DNA from: Piromyces finnis
Lineage: Eukaryota; Neocallimastigomycota; Neocallimastigomycetes; Neocallimastigales; Neocallimastigaceae
NCBI GenBank assembly: GCA_002104945.1
Contig: MCFH01000101.1
Location: forward strand, 1 to 27,500
DNA: 27,500 nt
Reading direction: 5' to 3'
The notes below the pieces were generated by a model. That model did no database searches. It saw only the letters and a list, made by a program, of their open reading frames with translations, and was not told the origin of the DNA. This document shows, one piece after another, positions 9,931 to 20,335 of this stretch; positions within the stretch are counted from its first letter, which is position 1, and the number at the start of each line of letters is the position of its first letter. The translations under genes and the position numbers were made by a program.

Positions 9931-11134
9931 ATGCCTGAAGAAGCTTTAAGACAACAAAATAAAATCCTCACACTTCAACGTGTCACTGGCATCAGTGATA
10001 AAGATAATGATGTTGACATGTGGTATGAACAAATATGCACGCTTGGACGGACCTTCACAAGATCGACGACAAGAAGGAAATCTACGAATGGTGCTTACTT
10101 ACTGTCAAGGGTAGCGGTGCCAAGGAGATTAGAAGATGCATTACTCATGGTCCAAATGGAAAAATCTACCCAGACTTGGAGACCATAAGAGATATTCTCA
10201 AAAATTTGTACGACCTGGAATACAAGCCGGAAGATATAATTGACGACTTAAAGTAATTAAAAATAGGCAACAAAGAGGATATCAAAGAATTCAATAAAAA
10301 GTACAAAAGTAAGTATAATCAACTTGAATCTTTTGATCAAAATGGTATTACTGTGGCCGACTATTTAAATGCAATTAAATCAAGAACGGAATTATGGAAA
10401 GGTGTTAAGCTAACTGGTAGATGGATCAAATTAAATGAAGCATTCAAAATTGCAGAGTTATATGACAAAGTTGATAAGAAAATGAAGAATAAATCTACTA
10501 GTAAGTCTTCTTTTGGCTCCTCTTCTCGAGTAAATAGTGGTAGTGGGGGAAACTCTAGTTTTCAGAAGAAAGCCAATATTAATAAGCCTGAAGAATATAG
10601 TGAGAGGATTAGTAAAAAATAATACCAATCCTTTCAAAGTTCAATTTTGTTATTTCTGCTGTAACTCTGGTCACATCTGGTCACAAGAAGAGTAGTTGTC
10701 CTGAGTATTCTAAATATGAATGTATGAAATATCAAGATATGATGAGTCGCAGTAAACATAACAATAACTTTGAAGAAGAACACTCTAGTGACTCCGAAAA
10801 TGATTCTTTAAACTATTAGACGGGAGTGAGCGTTCTCCCGTAAATAATAACGCTCCAGAAGAAATGAAATATTATTATGTGGATAGTATCAAAAGAAAGA
10901 AGATGTCCTCAGAATCTGAAGTTGAAATTAAACATCCTAAAAAGTAAGCAAAAGAAAAGAAAAAGGTTCATTTAGATGAAAATATTGAAGGAGACAAAAA
11001 GAAAACTTCTCAAAGTAATACAAAAAAACCAAAAAGGAAAATATTACTACCTCTCCTGATGAAAGTCTACTTGATAATATTAATAATTTGGATGCATCAA
11101 ATCCAAATAATATATTCATTAAGACGCATGATAG
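9931..11134 (+). pseudogene. gag: gag of element 2 (broken)
   Basis: The structural capsid/nucleocapsid polyprotein of the retroelement, identified by position and a broken zinc knuckle rather than by capsid similarity. ATG at 9931 opens MPEEALRQQNK. The frame shifts near 10030 and continues from about 10035, with an in-frame TAA at 10254-10256 and otherwise open reading to 10622. A slip in the A6 run near 10615 follows. A nucleocapsid zinc knuckle (CYFCCNSGH.., CX2CX4HX4C) at about 10648-10699 is split by a 10-bp tandem duplication at 10666-10685. A lysine/serine-rich tail follows, also frame-broken, until the nested LTR at 11135. At least four lesions make it non-functional. Confidence 0.8.
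10666..10685 (+). repeat. 10-bp tandem duplication inside the zinc knuckle
   Basis: TCTGGTCACA occurs twice in a row. The frame before it (Cys codon at 10648) and after it (Cys codon at 10697) differ by exactly the 10-bp shift. The insertion falls between the His and the last Cys of the zinc knuckle. Confidence 0.85.
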
Positions 11135-11845
11135 TTAATAATTAATTAAATAATTATTAAATAATAATTTTGATATTTTAATGAAAAATTAATTATAAAA
11201 TTTATTGTATAAATTTTATGGAATAATTAAATAAAGATTAATTTTAAAATATCAAAGTTAGAAATGAAATTTGGATAAATATTTAAATTAATGGATAATT
11301 AAATTTAAATATTTTAAATATTCAAATTAAATCTTAAAAAGTTTTTATTTAATTAAAATTAGTTTAATAACTTTAGCGTAGTTTTAAATTAGCATTTTTT
11401 TAATAGCAAAGATATAATAAATAGTATTATTAATATTTAATTAATATATAGGTAATACATGGACTGTATTTAATTTATAGTTTACTCAAATTGAATCAAA
11501 AGTGTATTTAATTAGTTTTAGTTTAGTTTTATTATTTTATTATTTAATTAAATTAGTATTAATTTAGTTTTGTTTATTTTCTATTGAATATATATATAAT
11601 TAAATAGAATAGTATATTAAAGTATATTTTACAAAAAATATAAATACATGTAAAAATTTCAAAATAAAACAATGTAATTGTTATTGACTATTATTTAGTT
11701 AATAACTAAATAAAATTAATAAAAAGAGATATTTAAACATATTTTTTTTTTTTTTTTTTTTTTGTTTTTTTTTTATTTTATTTTTGTGTTTTTGTTTTAT
11801 TGTAAAATTTTATAATCTGTTTTAAATTTTTATAAAACTTTTACA
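11135..11845 (+). repeat. G-family solo LTR nested in element 2 (5' end truncated)
   Basis: Nearly the same sequence as 15717-16448 from TTAATAATTAATTA onward, including GGTAATACATGGACTG, TTTACTCAAATTGAAT, AATATAAATACATGTAAAA and AATGTAATTGTTATTGACTAT. It ends CTTTTACA. The first roughly 30 bp with the terminal hairpin are missing and no clean TSD remains. It sits between the gag tail and the protease region of element 2. A poly-T tract of about 22 is at 11742-11763. Confidence 0.85.
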
Positions 11846-12995
11846 AATAGTGATAGCGATATTAAAAATAATAGTAATGGTGTAGATCATAAAAATTTTA
11901 ATAAAGAAGATATTAAAAACTATATTTATGAAGTATCAAATATAAAGAATAATAGTAAGAGTAAGTTTAAAACATCCAAAAAGGAAATAGATATTAGTAC
12001 AGAACATAATAAATTAGGAAATAGTAAAATTAAGGAAAGTAGTACTACTCCTAATTTGGAAAGTAATCAAAATAATTATGTTCCATACATGGAAAGTAAT
12101 ATATTTGAAATTTGAAAAGAAAATTTTGTCACAAGGCAATTCACGTGATAACATAAATTGTAAGAATATGGCAGACATACCAAATGTTGTAAAACAGGAA
12201 GAAGTGTCAAATTATAACACCAGACATACGGTGTTAGCAAAAGTTAATAATATGGAACCACATGATATCAGTAAAGATTTGATAAATACTAAATGTAATA
12301 TTACATTTGGACAAGTTTTGGACAAGTTTTGGACAAGTTTTGGACATATGTCCAAAATTAAGAAATGAACTATTTAAAAATTTAAAATTAGACAAAGTTC
12401 AATTTATTGGTTCCATTGATAAAGATAAAGGATCATTTCTTTATAATATGAACAATACACACAAGATTCCTAATAATTTTAGAGAAGACGACCTTGGTGT
12501 TGTAGCCTGTTCTGTGGATGGTGTAAATGGGAAATTATTAATTGATTCAGGAAACAATTTGGATTTGGTAACATACAGTTACTTAAATAGTCTCCCAGGA
12601 CAGTATAAACTAGTTGGCTTCTGTAGAGGTCGTATATCCGAGACTCTAGATGATAGTACTATTGCTGATGCTATTGTAGTCCGTTTATGCGTTAAAATAA
12701 ATAATTATGAATTTGCAGCTGATTTTTGTGTTGTTAAACATAAAGCTACATATTTTGATGTTCTTCTAGGTTTGAAGTCTACTACTGATAATGTTTTTTT
12801 AATTCATCCTTTTACCAAATCGTCATGTAGGTTTAAAGACATCAATAACTTCGAGAATATTTCTCCATTACTCGAGAATCAAGAATTGCCTATTATCACT
12901 TGTTTTGTTAAATATATAGGTCCAACCAAGAATTGTTTTTTCTCTTAATTGGGAAGAAGAGATTTCCGATAATGATATGGTTACACCAAATATGA
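11846..12995 (+). pseudogene. Aspartic protease region of element 2 (broken)
   Basis: The retropepsin-like protease that would cleave the Gag-Pol precursor. A hydrophilic Asn/Lys/Ser-rich linker (11846-12100) leads to ITFGQVLDICPKLRNEL, which is split by three copies of an 11-bp unit at 12309-12341. Removing two copies (22 bp) restores the upstream frame. Downstream, counted from 12307, LLIDSGNNLDLVT has the catalytic DSG at residues 80-82 and FDVLLGL at 150-156 stands where the ILG motif is expected. The frame stops at 12946-12948 and a further broken linker joins it to RT. The catalytic aspartate is kept. Confidence 0.8.
12309..12341 (+). repeat. 11-bp unit in three tandem copies, breaking the protease frame
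   Basis: GGACAAGTTTT occurs three times, followed by GGACATATG. The net gain of 22 bp accounts exactly for the frame change between the upstream and downstream coding blocks. Confidence 0.9.
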
Positions 12996-13970
12996 ATGTT
13001 GGTGCGAAGTCCTTGTCTCCATATGATTATATTAGGTATATTAGGAATCCTGAATTTTTTGTCTGGTTTAGACCCAGCTTATAGAAAGAATGTTACTAAC
13101 CTTCTTAGTGAATATATTGATGTGGTAGCTACATCTACAGAAGAATTAACTCCATCTAAATTAAACCTGCACCACATCGAATTAAAGCCTGGTTCCGTTC
13201 CGTTCAAGAGTCGTTTTTATGGTCTGAATAAGGCTAAGTCAGATATTCTCAAGGAAGAGTTATCAAAACTCTTAAATAAAGGACTAATTAAACCTTCGAA
13301 GTCTTCTTGGTCATCTCTTATTGTTTTAGTCTCAAAGAATAATGGTAAATGGCGCTTGTGTTGTGATTATAGAAAATTAAATGGTATGACAGTTCCTGAC
13401 TCATATTCAATTCCAAATATTGATGAGATTTTTCATAGTCTCCATGGCGCAAAGGTATTCTCTACGCTGGACTTGTTCTCTGGTTACCATTAAATTCTTA
13501 TGGATGAAGGAAGTAGAGATTTAACTAGTTTTACTACAAAGTTTGGTAACTTTGTATATAAGGTAATACCCTTTGGTCTAACTGGTGCTCCTGCAGCTTT
13601 TCAAAGAAAAATGAATCGAATTCTCTTTGATCTTCTGGGAAATTGTACTTTTGTTTTCATGAATGATGTTCTAATTTTCTCTAAAAATGAAGAAAATCAT
13701 ATTAAATATATTACACAAGTCCTATCCACTTTTAGGAAACATAAAGTTAAAATCAACATTGAGAAATATTGCTTCTTTAAGGAGGAGGTGGAGGTGCTAG
13801 GACATGTGGTTTCTAAGGATGGGTTAAAAACAATGAAATCAAGAATTGAAGCAATAAAAAATTGAACAAAACCAGAAAATATTAGTGAACTCAGATCCTT
13901 TCTAGGTACTGTAGGATATTACAGAAAATTTATTAAAGATTATACTAAACTGGCTGCTCCATTAAACAAA
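12996..13970 (+). pseudogene. pol: Reverse transcriptase of element 2 (inactivated)
   Basis: The block is clear Ty3/gypsy RT: KWRLCCDYRKLN, LDLFSGYH (motif A), FGLTGAPAAFQRKMN, EVLGHVV and LRSFLGTVGYYRKFI follow the same order as in element 1. A TAA stop at 13491-13493 replaces the Gln of the SGYHQ motif (CAA to TAA), and TGA at 13863-13865 replaces a Trp that is TGG in element 1. The active-site YIDD of element 1 reads FMND here (bases 13657-13668), so an essential aspartate has become asparagine. With three independent hits the enzyme is dead. Reading also crosses a short frame uncertainty near 12950-12995. Confidence 0.9.
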
Positions 13971-14406
13971 TTGTTAAGAAAGGACGAGCCATATATTTGG
14001 GAGAAAGATCAACAAAATAGTTTTAATGTATTAAAGGATGCAATTATTAGTGCACCAATTTTGAGATATCCAGATTATAATAAACAATTTATTATTAGGA
14101 CAGACGCTTGCTTAGACGGTATTGGAGGTGTGCTACTACAAGTGGGTGAAAAAGACAATTTAGAACATCCGATACACTTTGTCAGTAGAACTCTAACGAA
14201 GGCAGAAAGAAATTATAGTATTACTGATCTAGAAGGAACTGCAGTATACTATTGTGCAAAGGAGTTTAAGTACTACATATCTGGGAATAAATATGAAACT
14301 CTTTTATATGCAGACCACAAACCATTAGTAGGTCTGTTTGACAACAAAGAACCAAACAGTATGAGGCACACAAGGTGATACATCCTCATCCTCATAAGTA
14401 TGCTGA
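13971..14406 (+). pseudogene. pol: RNase H of element 2, part 1 (before the nested LTR)
   Basis: RNase H domain: RTDACLDGIGGVLLQ, DLEGTAVYY and YADHKPLVG provide the three acidic residues. The block ends MRHTR followed by TGA at 14376-14378, where element 1 has TGG (RHARW). A 6-bp repeat ATCCTCATCCTC follows at about 14380-14391. The domain is then cut at 14406 by the solo LTR 14407-15161 with TSD GCTGA and resumes at 15162. Confidence 0.88.
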
Positions 14407-15161
14407 TGTAAAGATATCAAACGCCACAGATTGATATCTTTAATGTAATTTAAGCCATAAATATTACTGTTTAAGTTACACGAATTATATTACAGAAAAA
14501 GAAAATGGAACATAACTTATTTATCAATAATTTAAGTCTAAAACAAAATAAATTATTAATTTAGTTTTAATGTTTATCAAATAAATTAAAATTCTCAATT
14601 TAAACCCCTAGTTTTAGTATTGTTTTGTAATAGAAATAGATATATAGTATATAATTATTAAATGATTAACATATCAATAATACATGGGCACATATTCAAA
14701 TTGAATAGTACTTAATTTGAATTGCCAATTGTATTTTACTAAAAATAGTTATAGTTTAAATATTTATTAATAATTAAGATTTTAGGTGTAGATTTTAAAT
14801 AATAATATATAAGAAATAAATAATTATAATATAATATAATATAATATAATATAATATAATATAATATAATATAATATAATATAATATAATATAATATAAT
14901 ATAATATAATATAATATAATATAATATAATATAATATAATATAATATAATATAATATAATATAATATAATATAATATAAATGTATTTAGGAAAAATATAA
15001 ATAGAAGATATTTTTTATCATTTTATCGATGTAATTGTTATTAAAAAATTCTATTATAATAAAAGATATTTTTATAAAACAAATTTCTATTTTTATTTTC
15101 AATTTAGTGTTATTGTAATAGAACAGATATCTTAATTTATTCTTTCCATGTTTATATTACA
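14407..15161 (+). repeat. G-family solo LTR with TSD GCTGA (755 bp)
   Basis: It starts TGTAAAGATATCAA, with a terminal hairpin AAAGATATCAA/TTGATATCTTT, and ends TATTACA. GCTGA stands at 14402-14406 and again at 15162-15166. It shares AATACATGG, CAAATTGAAT, AATATAAATA and GATGTAATTGTTATT with the other G-family LTRs but is more diverged. An (ATAAT)n array has expanded inside it. It interrupts the RNase H domain. Confidence 0.93.
14822..14986. repeat. (ATAAT)n microsatellite inside the G-family LTR
   Basis: About 33 near-perfect copies of a 5-bp unit. Confidence 0.95.
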
Positions 15162-15716
15162 GCTGAGAATAAAAATTAAATATCAGCAAGGGAAAGAAAA
15201 CTCTCTAGCGGATGCCTTATCTAGGATTAAAATAATCGAAGAAAAAAAAAAAACAGGGACAGGAAATAAAGGACAATTCAATAAAAGTCAATCAAATAAA
15301 GTTTAAGAAGAAGAAGAAGAATATAGACTTTAATGCTTGTTGAGACAAACATTTTAATAGCAAAATCAAAAATTTAATTAATTGATATTAATCATAAATT
15401 TAAAAATTTACTCAATTTGGAAAAATTGAGGGAAATTGGAGGGTATATAAAAAATTTGAAATTTGAAAATTTGGAAAATCAAAAATGTGAAATTGGAGAA
15501 AGATTTCAATTTAAAATTTATTATATGTATGATCAATATATATTAGTGAATTGATACATATATTAGATGATATATCTAAATACATTGATAATATATTAGA
15601 CAATATAAAAATTGGTTCCAATATATATCGATTAAATCAAAATAAAATAAAAAAATTTTTAATTAAATTAAATGGAAAGTAGATATATTAAAATATATGA
15701 TAAATCAATTGATACA
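15162..15716 (+). pseudogene. pol: RNase H C-terminus and linker of element 2
   Basis: After the LTR and the second GCTGA, the frame reads IKIKYQQGKENSLADALSR, equivalent to ELKYDKGKKNVFADALSR in element 1, so this is the end of RNase H. A Lys/Gln-rich segment follows and then a stop-containing AT-rich stretch to 15716. That stretch would correspond to the RNase H-integrase linker but is longer than in element 1. It is cut by the LTR at 15717. Confidence 0.75.
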
Positions 15717-16448
15717 TGTAAAGATATAATATATATCTTTAAATTATTTAATAATTAATTAATAATTATTAAATAATAATTTTGATATTTAATGAAAAAT
15801 TATTTATAAAATTTATTATATAAATTTTAAGGAATAATTAAATAAATATTAATTTTAAAATATCAAAATTGGAAATGAAATTTGGATAAATATTTAAATT
15901 AATGGATAATTAAATTTAAATATTTTAAATATTCAAATTAAATCTTAAAAAGTTCTTATTTAATTAAAATAGTTTAATAACTTTAGCGTAGTTTTAAATT
16001 AGTATTTTTAATAGTAAATATATAATAAATAGTATTATTAATATTTAATTAATATATAGGTAATACATGGACTGTATTCAATTTGTAGTTTACTCAAATT
16101 GAATCAAAAGTGTATTTAATTAGTTTTAGTTTAGTTTTATTATTTTATTATTTTATTATTTAATTAAATTAGTATTAAATTAGTTTTGTTTATTTTATAT
16201 TGAATATATGTATAATTAAATAGAATAGTATATTAAAATATAATTTGTAAAAAATATAAATACATGTAAAATTTCATAGTTAAACGATGTAATTGTTATT
16301 GACTATAGTTTAGTTAATAACTAAATAAGAATAAATAAAAGAGGATATAAATAAATTTTGTTTTGTTTTTAATTTTTTATTTTATTTAGTGTTTTTTGTT
16401 TTATTGTAAAAAATTTTATAATCTGTTTTAAATTTTAAAATTTTTACA
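15717..16448 (+). repeat. G-family solo LTR with TSD ATACA (732 bp)
   Basis: It starts TGTAAAGATATAATATATATC (hairpin AAAGATA/TATCTTT) and ends TTTTTACA, with TGTAAA and TTTACA as the inverted ends. ATACA is present at 15712-15716 and 16449-16453. It is very similar to 11135-11845, so both are probably recent. An AATATAAATACATGTAAAA promoter-like motif lies near 16253-16271. Confidence 0.95.
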
Positions 16449-17459
16449 ATACATATAGAAAACAATATATTACAATGTAATACAAATCTGATTAACATGA
16501 AATACATAAATCTATGAATTTATGTAAAAATAAGAAACAATTGTACCAACATTATACCAATATATTAAATTATATGGATAATATATTCAACAATAAGATG
16601 AATAGTTACTTAGAGAAGAATTTTAAAATAAACTCAATAAATAAGGGAATTCAGGAAGGTGTTAATAGTCCGGTAGCTAATGAAAATGAGAATATGGTTG
16701 ACCTTACGAAGTCTTTTGTTGAGGAAAATATAGTTAAATTAAATGGAAAAAAATATTTTAAGGATAAAGACTATTACAGAAAAATAATTAGTTTACCAGA
16801 AGAAAAATTTAAAATAATATGGAAAGCTCACTCAATAGGACATGAGGGCTTTGAAAAGGATTATGAAAGTATTAAGAAGAATTATTACTGGAGGGGAATA
16901 ATGACATAAAGAGAATTATTAAAGGATGTCAAACCATGTCAAACCATGTCAAACCTGCCAGTTAAATAAGAAAAATGAAGTGCCAGACCCTACAGAGAAA
17001 TATGCCACTCTAGTAGAGGCTCCTTTCACTCATTTAGGATTAGACATTATTGGTCCACTCCCTATTACTATTACAAGTAGAAATAACCAGTATATTATTG
17101 TAAGTGTAGATTATTTTACAAAATGGGTAGAGGCTGAACCTTTAACGACAGTTACAGCAAGAGATGTAGTCTACTTCCTGACTAGGGTATTTTCCAGGCA
17201 TGGGATTCCTTCAGTAGTTACAACTGATAATGGGGTTCGGCTTACAGCAGATTATACCAAAATCTTTCTGGATATGTATGACGTATACATTAAATTTATT
17301 GTAACGTATCATCCAGAATCGAACGGACTAACAGAAAATAGAAATAGGGAGATAGGTAAACTACTTAGACTACTGGGAAGTAAGGAGAAAGATTGGGATT
17401 TGGTCTTACCTTCGACTTTATGAGTATTGAGAACTTCGAAGAATACTAGAGTTATTAAA
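16449..17459 (+). pseudogene. pol: Integrase of element 2 (broken and truncated)
   Basis: The enzyme that would insert the cDNA. A linker (from 16514) leads to the zinc finger: KAHSIGHEG, NYYWRGI, then GCQTC, whose first Cys codon is caught in three tandem copies of a 10-bp unit (16926-16955). Another frame slip lies near 16900. The core follows in a new frame: LDIIGPLP, FTKWVEA, TTDNG and ENRNREIGK give the D,D,E triad. TGA at 17421-17423 replaces the Trp of LWALRT in element 1. Coding ends abruptly at about 17459, before the GPY region. Confidence 0.9.
16926..16955 (+). repeat. 10-bp unit in three tandem copies, in the integrase zinc finger
   Basis: ATGTCAAACC occurs three times in a row. 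The 20 extra bases explain the frame change between the GCQ codons and the downstream core frame. Confidence 0.9.
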
Positions 17460-17655
17460 TGATAATTGTAATTTTATAATTATATAAAGTAAATTTTATA
17501 CTATAAAGCTAACACTTGCAAATGAACAAGTATAAATATCATTTATTCTTATTTTCTTTATTTTATTTTATTTAATAAATATAATATATTTAGATACAAG
17601 TATTGTCACTTTCTATATTTAATTATAGAATTAAGACAATATCTTCTATGTATCA
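17460..17655 (+). repeat. LTR 3' fragment of the element-1 type
   Basis: It matches the last roughly 190 bp of LTR A (5510-5705): ACTTG.AAATGAACAAGTATAAA, TTTTCTTTATTTT, then the hairpin with outer GATACA (17593-17598) / TGTATC (17649-17654), inner TATTGTC (17601-17607) / GACAATA (17635-17641) and top TTCTATA/TATAGAA. It ends CA at 17654-17655. It abuts the truncated integrase. Confidence 0.8.
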
Positions 17656-17659
17656 GCAT

Positions 17660-19082
17660 GTTACGATTCGAGGAAATTAATTTGTTTATAAAATATTAAT
17701 AAACTTATTAATACTCAAAAATAATATTAAAATAAAATGAGAAAAAATTGTTTTATTAATAAGTTTGTTTTATTAGGATATTAGAATATAAAATTATGAA
17801 GATAAAAAAAAGAAAACAATATATATTTCTAGCTCTTATAATACACACTCTTTTATTTTTTTTGTGGAAATTTAAGTAGTGTTAATTAAAAGAATTAGCA
17901 TTTAATTATTTACATTAATTTTCTTATTTAAATTAATTTTAAATGAATAATACAATTGCATTACTATTATAATAAATAATTATACATATTATTGAATTAA
18001 TTAACATATATTAAAAGTTTACTTAAATATATTTAACTGAAGAATTATACTATTTTACAGAAATATTATTTATAATTTAATTAATAAAAATTCATTAACT
18101 TGATAAATTAAACTAAAAGTTCAATAAACTACAATTTTTCAATATATTACGATTACTAAATTTATTTTTAGGTTTAATAAAATAAAGTTTAGATTTAATA
18201 AAATAAAATTTAGATTTAATAAAATAAAATTTAGATTTAATAAAATAAAATTTAGATTTAATAAAATAAAATTTAGATTTAATAAAATAAAATTTAGATT
18301 TAATAAAATAAAATTTAGATTTAATAAAATAAAATTTAGATTTAATAAAATAAAATTTAGATTTAATAAAATAAAATTTAGATTTAATAAAATAAAATTT
18401 AGATTTAATAAAATAAAATTTAGGTTTAATTATAATTCTAGACTATAATTAAATTAAATAAAGTTTAAATAATATAGAATTTCATTTAATTCATTCAACA
18501 ATGCTCAATTAAAATTATAATAAATAAAAAATTATCAAAAGAAATATTTAGATTAGTTTTAATATATATAAATTAATTAAGTCACTAATATTAAAAAATA
18601 AGTTAATAATATTTTTCCAAAACCAAATTGGTTTTTTAATTATTTAATTCAACAAATAATTCTTCATGGTTTTCTTCTAGTCTTTTTTCCTAAAAAAAAA
18701 AAAAAAACACCAACTACACTAGAATCCAATAAAAAGTTATAGAATAACAAGTTATTAATCAATTTAATAAATTAAAATTCTATAATTTAATATTAACAAA
18801 CAAGCAAACAAACAAACAAATAAATAAATAAAACAAAAGGATAAAAGGCTCTTATTTTTCACTCTAGAAAAATAAGAGTTACTATTATAAAAATTTTATA
18901 AAGAAATATAACGAATAAAAAACTATAACAAAATAAAAATTTCTTAAAAATCATTTTTTAACCCTTTACATCTAAGTGTCTAAATTATATATAAGTATTT
19001 TCTTTATTATATTTTATAATAAACTCTATTTTAGTGTTATCTTAGTTTCCTTTAGTTTGATATTAAAGGAGTTCCTGACACA
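17660..19082 (+). repeat. S-family LTR, copy S0 (expanded by a 21-bp tandem array)
   Basis: AGCAT flanks it at 17655-17659 and 19083-19087. With a 4-bp TSD (AGCA) the element would be TGTTACG...GACACA. It shares with the other S copies a loop-like TTTTCTTCTAGTCTTTTTTCC (18670-18690), the hairpin CTCTTATTTTTC (18849-18860) / GAAAAATAAGAG (18867-18878) followed by TTACTATTATAA, and TTATAATAAACTC near its end. It is much longer than S2 because of the tandem array at 18170-18430. Ends are less certain than for the TSD-supported solo LTRs. Confidence 0.6.
18170..18430. repeat. 21-bp minisatellite (about 12 copies) within LTR S0
   Basis: The unit TTAGATTTAATAAAATAAAA(T) is repeated nearly perfectly. 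The first and last copies carry AGGTTTAAT variants. Confidence 0.93.
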
Positions 19083-19370
19083 AGCATTGTAAGAAATAAT
19101 AATTATTCTTAATTGAATAATTGCTATTTCTTAGTATTTAATAATAATTCATTTAAAACATTATTTTCATATACGCCAATTTTTAAATATGAAATTTATT
19201 TATTTATTTATTTATTATACTTTTAATTTATTTATTTATTTATTTATTTATTATACTTTTAATTTATTTATTTATTTATTTATTATATTTTTATATATTT
19301 AATTAGCATCGTAAATTTATTTAATTATTAGTCTTTATATACATTTAATTAATACGAATTATTTATTTAC

Positions 19371-20335
19371 TGTAAAGATACAATATATATCTTTAGAATA
19401 TTTAATAATTAATAATTAATTATGAAATGATAAATTAATAGTTAGTAAAACTAATTATAAAGTTTTTGGAATAAATTTTATGGAATAATTTAATAATTCC
19501 GTTAAATTTAAATTAAGATAAATATTTAAATTTAAGGAATAAAAGAATTTTAATTAAATTTAGATTAAGATAAAATATTTAAATTTAAGGAATAAAAGAA
19601 TTTTAATTAAATTTAAATTAAGATAAAATATTTAAATTTAAGGAATAAAAGAATTTTAATTAAATTTAAATTAAGATAAAATATTTAAATTTAAGGAATA
19701 AAAGAATTTTAATTAAATTTAAATTAAGATAAAATATTTAAATTTAAGGAATAAAAGAATTTTAATTAAATTTAAATTAAGATAAATATTTTAAATAATC
19801 AAAATACTTTTTATTTAAATTTATAATAATTTAATAATTATAACTTAGTTTTAAAATAGATTTATTTATATTTCAATATGAAATATATTATGAATAGTAT
19901 TAATAGTATTAATAATATTAAATTAATTTATAAATAATACATGGGCTTTTTTCAATTTTGAGTTTACTCAAATTGAATTAAAAGTATAATGAGTTAGTTT
20001 TAGTTTAGCTTTATTATTCTATTATTTAATTAGGTTAGTTTTGTTTATTTTATATTAAATATATTTTTTATTTAAATAGACTAATATACTAGAATATAAT
20101 TATGAAAAAATATATATACATATAGTTTTTGTTTGTTAAATCAATGTAATTGTTATTTTAATTTTTTAATTATTAACTATTATATAGTTAATAATATTTA
20201 TTAGAGTTTTAAATAAAATGCTTTTTTTTTTTTTTTTTAAATAAAAATTTAATGTTTTATTTTTTTTTATTTTTGTGTTTATAAAAATTGTTTTGTTTTA
20301 AGTATAAAATCTGTTTTAAATTTTATACTTTTACA
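19371..20335 (+). repeat. G-family solo LTR with TSD TTTAC (965 bp), nested in S1
   Basis: It starts TGTAAAGATACAATATATATC and ends ACTTTTACA. TTTAC is present at 19366-19370 and 20336-20340. It contains AATACATGGGC, TTTACTCAAATTGAAT and AATGTAATTGTTATT of the family. The extra length relative to 732 bp comes from a 53-bp tandem array at about 19513-19785. Confidence 0.94.
19513..19785. repeat. 53-bp tandem repeat (about 5 copies) inside the G-family LTR
   Basis: Repeated blocks run AAGATAAAATATTTAAATTT, AAGGAATAAAAGAATTTTAA, TTAAATTTAAATT. The copies are nearly identical, so the expansion is recent or homogenised. Confidence 0.9.

Larger units (their letters stand above)
9695..17655 (+). 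mobile_element. Dead Ty3/gypsy retrotransposon (element 2) with nested insertions
   Basis: A second Ty3/gypsy element in the order 5' LTR end, gag, protease, RT, RNase H, integrase. It is inactivated by premature stops, frameshifts, 10-11 bp tandem duplications and a mutated RT active site, and split by three G-family solo LTRs (11135-11845, 14407-15161, 15717-16448). Integrase is cut off at 17459, where an LTR 3' fragment (17460-17655) begins. That fragment has the element-1-type terminal hairpin and may be the remains of this element's own 3' LTR after an internal deletion. Each domain is recognisable beside its counterpart in element 1. Confidence 0.88.

Noticed and set aside
13000-13010. 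TGGTGCGAAGT, which matches the complement of the elongator tRNA-Met 3' end plus CCA, as a primer-binding site
   Set aside because: It lies inside the protease-RT linker of element 2, not after an LTR, and the match stops after 11 bases.
14379-15161. Spliceosomal intron in the RNase H region (GT..AG-like ends)
   Set aside because: Exact 5-bp TSD GCTGA, TGTAAAG..TTACA ends and similarity to other G-family LTRs show an insertion.
13863-17423. UGA read as tryptophan
   Set aside because: Element 1 and most Trp positions of element 2 use TGG, and element 2 carries many independent frameshifts and another stop, so decay is simpler.
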